Shown here: positions 1 through 8,512 of the stretch, one piece after another | Numbering within the stretch: the stretch's first letter is position 1 | Layout of the letters: every line of letters begins with the position of its first letter | Assembly (NCBI RefSeq): GCF_001428405.1 | Contig: NZ_LMSL01000041.1 | Location: 372,210 to 436,209 of the forward strand | Reading direction: 5' to 3' | Length of the DNA stretch: 64,000 bases | From: Frateuria sp. Soil773 | GTDB taxonomy: Bacteria > Pseudomonadota > Gammaproteobacteria > Xanthomonadales > Rhodanobacteraceae | Notes under the pieces: model-generated | The model's database searches: none | Told to the model about the DNA's origin: nothing | What the model saw: the letters and a program-made list of their open reading frames with translations, nothing else | Translations under genes and position numbers: made by a program

Positions 1-123
1 ATCCACGGCGCCACGCATCGTGCGCAGGCCGGAAAAAATACGGGGACGGCCCTTGCCGCATGCCGATGACGCCTGCATGCGACAGGGATCGTCCCCGAAG
101 ATCAGGAATGACCGTCGCTACCC

Positions 124-154
124 GCTGGCCGGCACCGTTGCGGTGCCGGCCAGC
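124..154 (-). terminator. Hairpin after TonB receptor gene
   Basis: A perfect 13-bp inverted repeat (124-136 against 142-154) with a 5-nt loop lies 18 bp beyond the stop codon of the minus-strand receptor gene. No T-run follows it on the minus strand, so it may end transcription weakly or only protect the 3' end. Confidence 0.6.
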
Positions 155-171
155 GGCTCGAATGTCCGCGC

Positions 172-3100
172 TCAGTAGTCGTAGCGGACGGTGAAGCGGA
201 AGGAACGCGGGTCGGTGTAGCTCAGCTCGCGCCCGTACAGCGGATTGACCGTGGTGCGGTTGGACGAATAGCGGTAGTTGTACAGGGTCGGCGTCTGGCG
301 ATTGAGCACGTTGAACGCATCGACCTGCAGGGTCAGCTTGTTGTCCATCCAGCCCGGGGTGTAGGCCGCGTTGAGGTTGAGCTGGTAGGTCCACGGCGCC
401 GTGCCGTGCGAACCGCGCGGCGAGAACGCGTAATCGGCCGAGGGCGGGATGTAGTTCGCCGAACCCGGCGCCGTGCCGGAGCCGGCCAGGCCGCAGAACC
501 AGTACGTCGAGCTGTTGTACAGGCCCTTGTCCGCGGTCGGGTAGAAGCTGGTGCAGTTGCGGGGACGGCCCGAGGCGGCGATCAGGGTCGCGCCGAAACG
601 CCATTCCTGATTGAGCTGGTAGTAGCCGAACGCCTTCAGCTGGTGCTTGCGGTTGTTCGGCAACAGGCCGTTGGAGCCCACCATGAGCTGCTGCAGGTCC
701 CAGTCCTGGGTGCGCGACACGTCGGTCTGGCCGCCGGTGCCCGTATCCAGGTCGGAGGCGAGCTGGCCTTCCGTGTTGCCGTAGTTGCGCGAGTAGGTGT
801 ACTCGACCTTGCCGTACCACTTGTCGGCGAACGGATGCTCCACGAACAGGTCGAGCGCGTAGTACTTGCGCTTCAGGTCAGGCAGGCCCAACTGCTCCTT
901 GGTGAAGTGCACCGTGCGCAGGCTGCCGTCGGGCTGGCGAAGCTCGAAGGTGTTGCCGGTGCCCGGGTTGAAGGTGAGGCACGCGCCGCCGAGCGCCGTC
1001 ACGCAGGTGTCGTCGATCGCGCTCATCAGCTTGCGGTAGGTCAGCTTGGCGCCCCAGTTGAAGCTGGCGTCGAGCTGCTGCTCCATGCCCAGGATGTACT
1101 CGTCCTGGAAGTGCGAGCGGATGCCCTTGGCCGCGACCGTGCGGGGATCGGGCGCGTTGCCGCATTCCAGGTTCGAGGAAATGCCGCCGTTCGGGCACAG
1201 GTACTGGCTGCCGGGCTTGACCGCGATCGGCGTGAGGCCGGTCGGTGCGCCCGTGCGCGGATCCACGCCGGTATAGGTGAAGTACTCGTTGGTGATCAGC
1301 GAGCCCGACACGCTGCGCACCGCCGCGTTGTTCGGCACCGCCAGGTGGTAGCGGCCGGCGTTGGCGAACACCTTCAGGCTGGAATCGCCGAACACGTCCC
1401 AGGCCACGCCCAGGCGCGGGGCCAGCTGGTGGCGCTGCTTGATGTAGGCGTCGCCGTTCTTGTTGTAGTTGGTGAACTGCTCGTTGCGCAGGCCCACCGA
1501 CAGCAGCCAGCGGTCGTTGATCTGCCAGCGGTCCTCGATGTACTGCGCGGCCTGCTCGGTCTTCACGCCGGCGCGCTGCGTGTTGTAGGCCTTGTAGACG
1601 TAGTAGCCCTGGCTGCCGTAGCCGCCGGCGCCCGCCGGCGAGCCGGTCACGTCGTGGCTGGCGTCCACCGCGTCGTTGGGGTTCTTCTGCCAGGCGTAGA
1701 CCCAGGCGAAATCGCCGGCATACCGCTTGCCGGTGTACGACTCGGCCCTCTGCGCGTCATAGCCCACGCGCAGGTCGTGGTCGCCGAGACGGTACTCCAC
1801 GTCCAGGCGCCAGCCGTGGGTCTTGTCGTTGGCGCCTTCCAGCAGGTTGGTCGAGGTCAGCGACGTCTGGCAGCTCCTGTAGGCCACGCCCGGCACCTGG
1901 GTCTGCGTGGTCGACGAGATGTACGGGCACGACGGGTCGTAGCCGGCCATCTTCTCGATGTGCTGGATCTTCTGCGTGCCGTACAGCGCCGAGACCGTCA
2001 GGTCGTCGGTGAGATAGCCGGTGTACTTGCCGACGTAGAGGTCGCCGCCGTTCTTGGTGTAGACGCCGCCGTTCTGGGTCGAGCCGTGGCTCAGGCTGGC
2101 GTAGTCGAAGGCGTAGCGGTCGGACTCGTATTCGGTCTTGTCGGAGACGCCGGTGAACTCCAGGATGTGGTTGTCGGTGATGTTCCAGTCCAGCTTGCCG
2201 GTCCAGCGCGGGATCTTGTAGCTGTAGTCGCTCCAGCCGATCTTCGCCGCGGTGGCCGACGAGTTGGAGTAGGAGGCCACGCTGGTGCCCTCCTGCTTGT
2301 TCATCTCGGCGTCGACGTAGAAGAACAGCTTGTCCTTGATCAGCGGGCCGCTGACGTAGGCGCCGACGGTGGACTTCCACTGCTGGTTCTTGTTGCGGTA
2401 CTGGTACAGCGTGCCGTCGGTCGGCGTCTTGTTGTCGGCGCCGTAGAAGCCCGTGTTCGGGTAGTAGTTGTTGCGCGGGTTGGCGCGCAGCGCCTGCGGT
2501 TCCCAGATGGTGTAGACGCCGGCCTTCCACTCGTTGCCGCCGCGCTTGGTGACGATGTTGATGACGCCGCCGGTGGAGCGGCCGAACTCGGCGCCGTAGC
2601 CGCCGGTGAGCACCTGCTGCTGGTCGATCGCATCGAACGGCAGGCTGGTGAAGCCGATCGAGGTGAGCGGGTTGGTCACCGCGTAGCCATTGATGAAGTA
2701 GGCGTTCTCGGAGGAAGCCGAACCGCCGAAGCTGGGTGCGTCGTAGCTGGAATTGGCGACCACGCTGGGAGCCAGCAGCGCCGCCGCGGAAACATCGCGC
2801 GCGACCGGCAGCTTGGCCAGTTGCTCGGAGGTGAGCACGGTGCGGGTATCCACCGAGGACACGTCGATCGCCGGCAGCGCGGAACCGACCACCGACACGC
2901 CCTCCAGGTTCTTCGCCTCGGCCGCGGTCGCCGCCGCGCCGCCGAAGGACACCTCGGTGCCGCTGGCGATGTTGACCGTCACGTTGTCGCGGCTGCCGAC
3001 CTCGGTGCCGTTGTCCTGCAGCGTCACCTTGTAGCGGCCGGTCGGCAGCGAGGAAAGCCGGTAGCGGCCGCTCGAATCGACCGTCGTGCTGCGGGTCATG

Positions 3101-3279
3101 CCCGTATCCAGGTTCTGGATCACGACGGTCGCACCGGGCTGGCTCGCCGCCTGGCCGAAGATGCTGCCGGTGATGTTGGACTGCGCCAGCACCCCGGGAC
3201 TCGCCAAAGCCAACCCCAACGCCAGCGCGAATGTCGAACGGCGCAGGCTGCCCCCACCAAGCATGGTCGAAATATGCAT
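172..3279 (-). CDS. TonB-dependent receptor, Oar-like, with N-terminal carboxypeptidase-regulatory domain
   Basis: Outer-membrane receptor of 1035 residues, inferred to import a large ligand with TonB energy. The ATG at 3279 has a GGGGAGT ribosome site and starts a signal peptide ending LAQ near residue 33; the in-frame ATG at 3468 would add 63 non-secretory residues and is rejected. Residues about 36-110 form a carboxypeptidase-regulatory (Cna-B-like) sandwich with the GRYRLSSLPTGRYKV core. The plug follows at about 135-245 and contains the motif STGGVINIVTKRGG. The rest is a barrel ending in Tyr-Asp-Tyr rather than the usual terminal Phe. Oar-type receptors are numerous in xanthomonads and their ligands are mostly unknown. 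No transport or enzyme partner sits beside it, so the substrate cannot be guessed. Confidence 0.93.
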   Translation of the reverse strand: MHISTMLGGGSLRRSTFALALGLALASPGVLAQSNITGSIFGQAASQPGATVVIQNLDTGMTRSTTVDSSGRYRLSSLPTGRYKVTLQDNGTEVGSRDNVTVNIASGTEVSFGGAAATAAEAKNLEGVSVVGSALPAIDVSSVDTRTVLTSEQLAKLPVARDVSAAALLAPSVVANSSYDAPSFGGSASSENAYFINGYAVTNPLTSIGFTSLPFDAIDQQQVLTGGYGAEFGRSTGGVINIVTKRGGNEWKAGVYTIWEPQALRANPRNNYYPNTGFYGADNKTPTDGTLYQYRNKNQQWKSTVGAYVSGPLIKDKLFFYVDAEMNKQEGTSVASYSNSSATAAKIGWSDYSYKIPRWTGKLDWNITDNHILEFTGVSDKTEYESDRYAFDYASLSHGSTQNGGVYTKNGGDLYVGKYTGYLTDDLTVSALYGTQKIQHIEKMAGYDPSCPYISSTTQTQVPGVAYRSCQTSLTSTNLLEGANDKTHGWRLDVEYRLGDHDLRVGYDAQRAESYTGKRYAGDFAWVYAWQKNPNDAVDASHDVTGSPAGAGGYGSQGYYVYKAYNTQRAGVKTEQAAQYIEDRWQINDRWLLSVGLRNEQFTNYNKNGDAYIKQRHQLAPRLGVAWDVFGDSSLKVFANAGRYHLAVPNNAAVRSVSGSLITNEYFTYTGVDPRTGAPTGLTPIAVKPGSQYLCPNGGISSNLECGNAPDPRTVAAKGIRSHFQDEYILGMEQQLDASFNWGAKLTYRKLMSAIDDTCVTALGGACLTFNPGTGNTFELRQPDGSLRTVHFTKEQLGLPDLKRKYYALDLFVEHPFADKWYGKVEYTYSRNYGNTEGQLASDLDTGTGGQTDVSRTQDWDLQQLMVGSNGLLPNNRKHQLKAFGYYQLNQEWRFGATLIAASGRPRNCTSFYPTADKGLYNSSTYWFCGLAGSGTAPGSANYIPPSADYAFSPRGSHGTAPWTYQLNLNAAYTPGWMDNKLTLQVDAFNVLNRQTPTLYNYRYSSNRTTVNPLYGRELSYTDPRSFRFTVRYDY

Positions 3280-3714
3280 TGAAACTCCCCAGAAAATTGA
3301 TGAATCCGCGAGCGATGAGAACCGGCCCGGCCAGCCTCGCCCTGACGTTTTTGAAAGCAACAACACCCCGTCCCGGACCGGGGCCCGGGAGACATCCGTT
3401 GGATCGGAATGCAGCTTGGGTAGGGCTGCGGCGATCATCAGATCGCAAAAAAACACGACTGTCAACACGGATATTTAACAAAAATATCTTTATTTAAATC
3501 ATACGCTTGTACATGAATAGCCTGCCGAGGCAGCCTTTTCGTCGCAAGATTCGACGAAATCTTTGGGCTTCATAGGCAGCCGCGCGGCAGGACTCCGCGA
3601 TGCAACCGGCGCATACACGCCGCGCCCACGGCGCATTCACCCATGGGCTGCTTCCATGCGAGGCGAGGGCTCCATCCGCGAGCCGCCATTCCCCCAGCCA
3701 AGGAGACTGCACAC
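3280..3714. other. Divergent intergenic region between receptor and BON gene
   Basis: 435 bp without a convincing gene. It holds the receptor promoter (3437-3465) and a strikingly AT-rich stretch around 3470-3510 in otherwise GC-rich DNA. The AAGGAG ribosome site of the BON gene is at 3700-3705. Short open frames here lack ribosome sites and recognisable residues. Confidence 0.7.
3437..3465 (-). promoter_or_regulatory. Predicted sigma-70 promoter of the TonB receptor
   Basis: On the minus strand a perfect TTGACA (3465-3460) is followed after 17 nt by TCTGAT (3442-3437). The leader to the ATG at 3279 would be about 150 nt. Confidence 0.55.
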
Positions 3715-4104
3715 ATGTCTGCCATCCGTCCCCTGCACAAAGCTCTCGTGACCGCGGCTTTCGCGACCGCGTTCACGGCAGCGCCGTTCGCCCAACTCGC
3801 CGCGCAGGACGCCGGCTCGCAGGCACAGACCAGCAACCGGACCGTGCCCGACAAGGCCGCCGACGCCTGGATCACCACCAAGGTGAAGTCCGAGTTCGCC
3901 ACCACCAAGCACATCCATGCCACCGATATTTCGGTGGACACCACCGACGGCATGGTGAAGCTGTCGGGTACGGTGGCGAGCGCACAGGAGAAGATGAAGG
4001 CCGAGAAGGTGGCCAGGGCGGTCAAGGGCGTGAAGAGCGTGGACGCGACCGGCCTCACGGTCAGCGGCGCGGCGAACTCCGACATGCCGCCCTCGGGCAA
4101 GTAA
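3715..4104 (+). CDS. BON-domain periplasmic protein (OsmY-like)
   Basis: A 129-residue exported protein. The ATG at 3715 sits 9 nt after AAGGAG, and a signal peptide runs to about residue 31 (ends LAAQ). One BON domain fills residues about 43-115, with the typical ITTKVKSEF start, the TDGMVKLSGTV strand and the KGVKSVDATGLTV end. BON proteins bind phospholipid or stabilise the envelope during stress; OsmY has two such domains, whereas this protein has one. An in-frame ATG at 3643 precedes the ribosome site and is not used. The gene stands alone and is followed by a strong hairpin. Confidence 0.88.
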   Translation: MSAIRPLHKALVTAAFATAFTAAPFAQLAAQDAGSQAQTSNRTVPDKAADAWITTKVKSEFATTKHIHATDISVDTTDGMVKLSGTVASAQEKMKAEKVARAVKGVKSVDATGLTVSGAANSDMPPSGK

Positions 4105-4130
4105 CGGCACCCGGCAAGACCTCCGGAAAC

Positions 4131-4158
4131 GAAACAGGAGCCGCAAGGCTCCTGTTTC
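4131..4158. terminator. Bidirectional terminator between BON gene and pilU
   Basis: A perfect 12-bp stem (4131-4142 / 4147-4158) with a GCAA loop ends in GTTTC and lies between two convergent genes. It can serve both strands. Confidence 0.8.
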
Positions 4159-4197
4159 GTTTCCGCGCGTGTTCGTTTCCGCGCTCGGCCGCGACGC

Positions 4198-5364
4198 TCA
4201 GCGCTGCAGCAGACCGCCGCCGAAGTTCTGCGTGTCGCGGGTTTCCTCCAGCTCGACGCCGTCCAGCCCCTGCGACAGCGTGTGCGCGTCGCCGCCCTGG
4301 GCCAGCTTGATGCGCAGGCGCACCTCGTTGGAGCTGTCGGCGTGGCGCAGCGCATCCTCGTAGCTGATCTCGCCGGCGTGGTACAGCTCGACCAGGCTCT
4401 GGTCGAAGGTACGCATGCCGAGGTTGGTGGACTCCTTCATCACTTCCTTGAGCTTGTGGATCTCGCCCTGGCGGATGTAGTCCTGCACCAGCGGCGTGCC
4501 CAGCATCACCTCCACCGCGACCCGGCGCGCCTTGCCGTCCGGCGTGGGAATGAGCTGCTGCGCGACCACGCCCTTGAGGTTCAGCGACAGGTCCATGAAC
4601 AGTTGCTGGCGGCGATCCTCGGGGAAGAAATGCAGGATGCGGTCGATCGCCTGGTTCGCGTTGTTGGCGTGCAGGGTGCACAGGCACAGGTGGCCGGTTT
4701 CCGCGAAGTTGATCGCGTACTCCATCGTCTCGCGCGTGCGCACCTCGCCGATCAGGATCACGTCGGGCGCCTGGCGCAGGGTGTTCTTCAGCGCGTTCTC
4801 CCAGCTGTCGGTGTCGATGCCGAGCTCGCGCTGGGTGATGATGCAGCCCTCGTGCTTGTGCACGTACTCGATCGGGTCCTCGATCGTGATGATGTGGCCG
4901 GTGGAATTCTGGTTGCGGTAGCCCACCATCGCCGCCAGCGAGGTGGATTTGCCCGAGCCGGTGGCGCCCACGAAGATGATGATGCCGCGCTTGGTCATCG
5001 AAAGCTGCTTGAGCACCGGCGGCAGCGTGAGCTCCTCGAAGGTGGGAATCTTCGACTCGATCCGGCGCAGCACCATGCCCACGCAGTTGCGCTGGTAGAA
5101 GCACGACACGCGGAAGCGGCCCACGCCCTGGGCGGAGATCGCGAACTGGCACTCGTGGGTCTTCTCGAACTCCTCGCGCTGCGACGGCGTCATCACGTTG
5201 AGCACCATGTCGCGCGCCTGCTGCACGCTGAGCGGGCTCTGCGTGATCGGCACGATGCGCCCCTGCACCTTCATCGACGGCGCCACGCCCGCGGTGATGA
5301 AAAGGTCCGACGCCTTCTTGTGCACCATCAGCTTGAGGAAGGAGGTGAAATCGAAGTCGCTCAT
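4198..5364 (-). CDS. pilU: Type IV pilus retraction ATPase PilU
   Basis: Cytoplasmic hexameric ATPase (388 residues) that assists PilT in depolymerising type IV pili during twitching. It carries Walker A GATGSGKST, the Asp-box ITIEDPIEYVH, Walker B DVILIGEVR and the His-box CTLHANNA. It lacks the AIRNLIRE retraction motif, and its C-terminal tail is longer than that of PilT; both are typical of PilU. It lies downstream of pilT on the same strand. The usual pilT-pilU spacing is widened here to 178 bp by an inverted GGGATTC repeat, so co-transcription is plausible but not certain. Confidence 0.95.
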   Translation of the reverse strand: MSDFDFTSFLKLMVHKKASDLFITAGVAPSMKVQGRIVPITQSPLSVQQARDMVLNVMTPSQREEFEKTHECQFAISAQGVGRFRVSCFYQRNCVGMVLRRIESKIPTFEELTLPPVLKQLSMTKRGIIIFVGATGSGKSTSLAAMVGYRNQNSTGHIITIEDPIEYVHKHEGCIITQRELGIDTDSWENALKNTLRQAPDVILIGEVRTRETMEYAINFAETGHLCLCTLHANNANQAIDRILHFFPEDRRQQLFMDLSLNLKGVVAQQLIPTPDGKARRVAVEVMLGTPLVQDYIRQGEIHKLKEVMKESTNLGMRTFDQSLVELYHAGEISYEDALRHADSSNEVRLRIKLAQGGDAHTLSQGLDGVELEETRDTQNFGGGLLQR

Positions 5365-5376
5365 GGGGTTTGCTCC

Positions 5377-5540
5377 CGGGATTCGAGATTCGGGATTCGG
5401 GATTCGTCGAAGCTGCCGATCCGGGCGGGGTCGAACCGCCGGCCATGGGCCGGTTCACCCGCCGTGCGAACGCCGGAATGGCGAATCGCGGCGCGATGGC
5501 GGTTTTCGCCAATCCCGAATCCCGAATCCCGAATCCCGAC
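5377..5540. repeat. Inverted pair of GGGATTC tandem repeats between pilT and pilU
   Basis: About four GGGATTC-like units at 5377-5407 (one has become GAGATTC) face about four units in the opposite orientation at 5511-5540. They can form a long stem around roughly 100 bp. The same unit recurs in valS, in the permease array and in the riboflavin cluster. Confidence 0.85.
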
Positions 5541-5542
5541 GC

Positions 5543-6580
5543 TCACTTGAAGATGTCCTTGTTCTTGGCGTACCCGATCGCCTGCTGGCGCGTCACCAGG
5601 CCGCGCTTGACCAGGTCCTGAAGGTTCTGGTCGAGGGTCTGCATGCCGTACTGCTGGCCGGTCTGGATCGAGGAGTACATCTGCGCCACCTTGTCCTCGC
5701 GGATCAGGTTGCGGATGGCCGGGATGCCGACCATGATCTCGTGCGCCGCGATGCGGCCGCCGCCGACCTTCTTCATCAGCGACTGCGAGATCACCGCGCG
5801 CAGCGACTCGGACAGCATCGAGCGCACCATCGGCTTCTCGCCGGCCGGGAACACGTCGATGATGCGGTCCACCGTCTTGGCCGCCGAGCTGGTGTGCAGG
5901 GTGCCGAACACCAGGTGGCCGGTTTCCGCCGCGGTCAGCGCCAGGCGGATCGTCTCCAGGTCGCGCAGCTCGCCCACCAGGATGTAGTCCGGGTCCTCGC
6001 GCAGCGCCGAGCGCAGCGCCTCGTTGAAGCCATGCGTGTCGCGGTGCACCTCGCGCTGGTTGACCAGGCACTTCTGCGAGGTGTGCACGAACTCGATCGG
6101 GTCCTCGATCGTCAGCATGTGGCCGTATTCGTTCTTGTTGATGTGGTCGACCATCGCCGCCAGCGTGGTCGACTTGCCCGAGCCGGTCGGCCCGGTGACC
6201 AGGATCAGGCCCTGCGGCTGCTCGATCAGCTCCCTGAAGATGCGCGGGCAGCCCAGGTCCTCCAGCGTCAGCACCTCGGACGGAATGGTGCGGAACACCG
6301 CGCCGGCGCCGCGGTTCTGGTTGAACGCGTTGACGCGGAAGCGCGCCAGGCCGGGGATCTCGAACGAGAAGTCGGTCTCGTAGAACTCCTCGTAGTCGCG
6401 GCGCTGCTTGTCCGACATGATGTCGTAGATCAGCGAATGGACCTGCTTATGCTCCAGCGCCGGGATGTTGATGCGGCGCACGTCGCCGTCCACGCGGATC
6501 ATCGGTGGCAGGCCGGCGGACAAGTGCAGGTCCGAGGCCTTGTTCTTCACCGAGAAGGCAAGCAGTTCGGCGATATCCAT
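5543..6580 (-). CDS. pilT: Type IV pilus retraction ATPase PilT
   Basis: 345-residue retraction motor of the type IV pilus, acting at the inner-membrane platform. It has Walker A GPTGSGKST, Asp-box LTIEDPIEFVH, Walker B YILVGELRD, His-box GTLHTSSA and the C-terminal AIRNLIRE motif needed for twitching in known PilT proteins. The ATG at 6580 follows AGGGGGAA and gives the family length; the same frame is open another 275 codons upstream but without homology. pilU follows on the same strand. No other pilus gene is in the window. Confidence 0.96.
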   Translation of the reverse strand: MDIAELLAFSVKNKASDLHLSAGLPPMIRVDGDVRRINIPALEHKQVHSLIYDIMSDKQRRDYEEFYETDFSFEIPGLARFRVNAFNQNRGAGAVFRTIPSEVLTLEDLGCPRIFRELIEQPQGLILVTGPTGSGKSTTLAAMVDHINKNEYGHMLTIEDPIEFVHTSQKCLVNQREVHRDTHGFNEALRSALREDPDYILVGELRDLETIRLALTAAETGHLVFGTLHTSSAAKTVDRIIDVFPAGEKPMVRSMLSESLRAVISQSLMKKVGGGRIAAHEIMVGIPAIRNLIREDKVAQMYSSIQTGQQYGMQTLDQNLQDLVKRGLVTRQQAIGYAKNKDIFK

Positions 6581-6902
6581 CTGGCGTTCCCCCTCAACCG
6601 ATCGTCTGGATGGCATAGGCCACGAAGGCATGGCGGACCGGGTCGTCGCGCGCCGCGTCCCGGCCTGGCGCCGGACGCCGCCGTACAACGGACGAATCCC
6701 CTGAATCCCCTTGCAGCGCGCCGATACTACTCGCGCGACGGCCGGCGCGACCAGTGTTTTCCCGCGGCCGATCGCGAAAGTGCGGACGGGGTCTGCAGAC
6801 CGCGATGCCGCGCCCCGGAAGGACGCCTCAGCGGCCGGCGGCGCAACCGGGGCGGCGCTCCGGTAAGGTATCGCTCCCGAGCTTCCGGAATGGACGTACC
6901 GC
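6581..6902. other. Divergent pilT / proC intergenic region
   Basis: 322 bp with no recognisable gene. In Pseudomonas and xanthomonads yggS (PLP-binding homeostasis protein) normally sits here between pilT and proC. I see neither an intact nor a decayed yggS in either strand. It presumably holds the divergent promoters; no good -35/-10 pair stands out. Confidence 0.6.
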
Positions 6903-7724
6903 ATGACACGACTTGCCTTCATCGGCGGCGGCAACATGGCTCGCAGCCTGATCGGCGGCCTGCTGAAGACCGGCGTGGCCGCTTCCAGCCTCAGCGTGGC
7001 CGAGCCGCTGGCCGAGGCGCGCCAGTCGCTGGCGCGCGAATTCGGCGTGGCCACCTTCGCCGAAAGCCGGCTCGCCGCCGCCGACGCCGACGTGCTGCTG
7101 CTGGCGGTGAAGCCGCAGATCATGCCGACCCTGCAGGCCGAGCTGCGCGACACGCTGCAGCGCAATCGCCCGCTGCTGATCTCGATCGCCGCCGGCGTGC
7201 GGCTGGACCAGCTCGAACGCTGGTTCGGCGCGCTGCCGATCGTGCGCTGCATGCCGAACACGCCGGCGCTGATCGGCGCCGGCGCCACCGGGCTGTGCGC
7301 GAACCAGCGGGTCAGCCCGCCGCAACGCGCGCAGGCGCAGCACATCCTCGACGCCGCCGGGCTGACCCGCTGGATCGACGACGAGGCGCTGATGGACACC
7401 GTCACCGCGCTGTCCGGCTCCGGCCCGGCCTATTTCTTCGCGCTGGTCGAGGCGCTGGAGGCGGCCGCCGTGGCGCAGGGCCTGCCGCGCGACACCGCGC
7501 GCGCGCTCGCCGCGCAGACCTGCCTGGGCGCCGGCCGCATGCTGGTCGAGAGCGGCGAGGATCCGGGCGTGCTGCGCCAGCGCGTCACCTCGCCCAACGG
7601 CACCACCCAGGCCGCGCTGGAAAGCCTCGCCGACGACGGCCTCGCCCGCATCGCCGCCCGCGCCGTCGCCGCCGCCACCCGGCGCGGCGCGGAGCTGGCC
7701 GCCCAACTGGACGCGCCCAAGTGA
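6903..7724 (+). CDS. proC: Pyrroline-5-carboxylate reductase
   Basis: Last step of proline synthesis: NAD(P)H reduction of pyrroline-5-carboxylate in the cytoplasm. At 273 residues it has the family length. The Rossmann glycine motif FIGGGNMARSL is at residues 5-15. The ALSGSGPAYFF substrate-binding segment and the RQRVTSPNGTT segment of the all-alpha dimerisation domain follow. The ATG at 6903 has only a weak ribosome site (GGAATGG). It overlaps the next gene, yggT, by 4 nt (GTGA), so the two are translationally coupled. Confidence 0.96.
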   Translation: MTRLAFIGGGNMARSLIGGLLKTGVAASSLSVAEPLAEARQSLAREFGVATFAESRLAAADADVLLLAVKPQIMPTLQAELRDTLQRNRPLLISIAAGVRLDQLERWFGALPIVRCMPNTPALIGAGATGLCANQRVSPPQRAQAQHILDAAGLTRWIDDEALMDTVTALSGSGPAYFFALVEALEAAAVAQGLPRDTARALAAQTCLGAGRMLVESGEDPGVLRQRVTSPNGTTQAALESLADDGLARIAARAVAAATRRGAELAAQLDAPK

Positions 7725-8296
7725 GCTACCTGTTCAATGCCCTCTCCCTGCTGATCGAGCTGGCGTTCGACGCGGTCGCCACGCTGTTCCTGGTGCGCCT
7801 GCTGGCCGAAGCCTGCCGCGCGGACTTCCACAATCCGCTGAGCCAGTTCGTCTACCGCTACACCAATCCGGTGCTGGCGCCGATCCGCCGGGTGCTGCCG
7901 AACTGGCGGCGCATCAACCTGGCCGCGCTGCTGGTGACGTGGCTGGCGATGCTGCTCAAGCGCCTGCTGCTGGTGGCCCTGCTCGGCGTGGCGCCGCGTC
8001 CGCTGGGCCTGCTGTTGCTGTCGCTGGCCGACCTGATCGACTTCGTGCTGGTGTTCTACCTGGTCGTGGTGTTCGGCTGGTCGCTGCTGAGCATGTTCGC
8101 GGTCGACCGGCGCCAGCCGGTGCTGCGCCTGGTCGGCGCGATCGTCGAGCCGCTGCTGCGGCCGCTGCGCGGCAAGCTGGTGGCGGGCAATCTCGATTTC
8201 TCGCCGATGGTGGTGATGATCGGCCTGCTGCTGGCGCGCCTGCTGCTCGCGGCACCGCTGTTCGACCTGGGCGCGCGGCTGGCGATGGGCGGCTGA
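7721..8296 (+). CDS. yggT: YggT family integral membrane protein
   Basis: 191-residue inner-membrane protein with two YGGT repeats, each two hydrophobic helices around a conserved polar turn (YTNPVLAPIRRVLP in the first, IVEPLLRPLRGKL in the second). It starts with GTG at 7721, overlapping the proC stop. The longer frame that runs on upstream is an antisense shadow of pilT. YggT proteins are linked to osmotic tolerance and, in some bacteria, to cell-division or photosystem membranes; the molecular role is unknown. The proC-yggT order is conserved in many proteobacteria. Confidence 0.93.
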   Translation: MSYLFNALSLLIELAFDAVATLFLVRLLAEACRADFHNPLSQFVYRYTNPVLAPIRRVLPNWRRINLAALLVTWLAMLLKRLLLVALLGVAPRPLGLLLLSLADLIDFVLVFYLVVVFGWSLLSMFAVDRRQPVLRLVGAIVEPLLRPLRGKLVAGNLDFSPMVVMIGLLLARLLLAAPLFDLGARLAMGG

Positions 8297-8512
8297 GGGG
8301 CATCACCCGCACCGGGCTCCGTCTCTCTTCACGACCGGGCTCGCCGGTGGCCGGATGGAGTCCCTTGTGGGCGACTGGATGAAAGTCCCCGTGGGGCGAG
8401 GTTTCTACTCGGGCATTTCGGCGACTGGGAGTCCGCCCCACAGAGTGCCCCCCTAGACCGCAAGGAAGGACAAGGCGAACACGCAAAGACAGCGCGCCAG
8501 CGCAAAAAAAGC

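Noticed and set aside
406..3282. A 958-codon open frame on the plus strand across the TonB receptor gene
   Set aside because: It is antisense to a clear receptor gene. Its composition (Arg, Ala, Val, Gly) is that of a high-GC shadow frame, and it has no domain or ribosome site.
3494..3712. A 72-codon minus-strand open frame upstream of the TonB receptor
   Set aside because: It has no ribosome site and no recognisable residues, and it covers the leader of the BON gene.
5418..5440. T-arm-like stem GGCGG-TTCGACC-CCGCC on the minus strand, suggesting a tRNA
   Set aside because: No acceptor stem, D-arm or anticodon arm can be built around it; it lies between two repeat arms and is probably chance.
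8297..8512. Possible small gene or RNA between yggT and the BtuF-like gene
   Set aside because: No open frame with a ribosome site and no convincing fold; it reads like degenerate repeat DNA.
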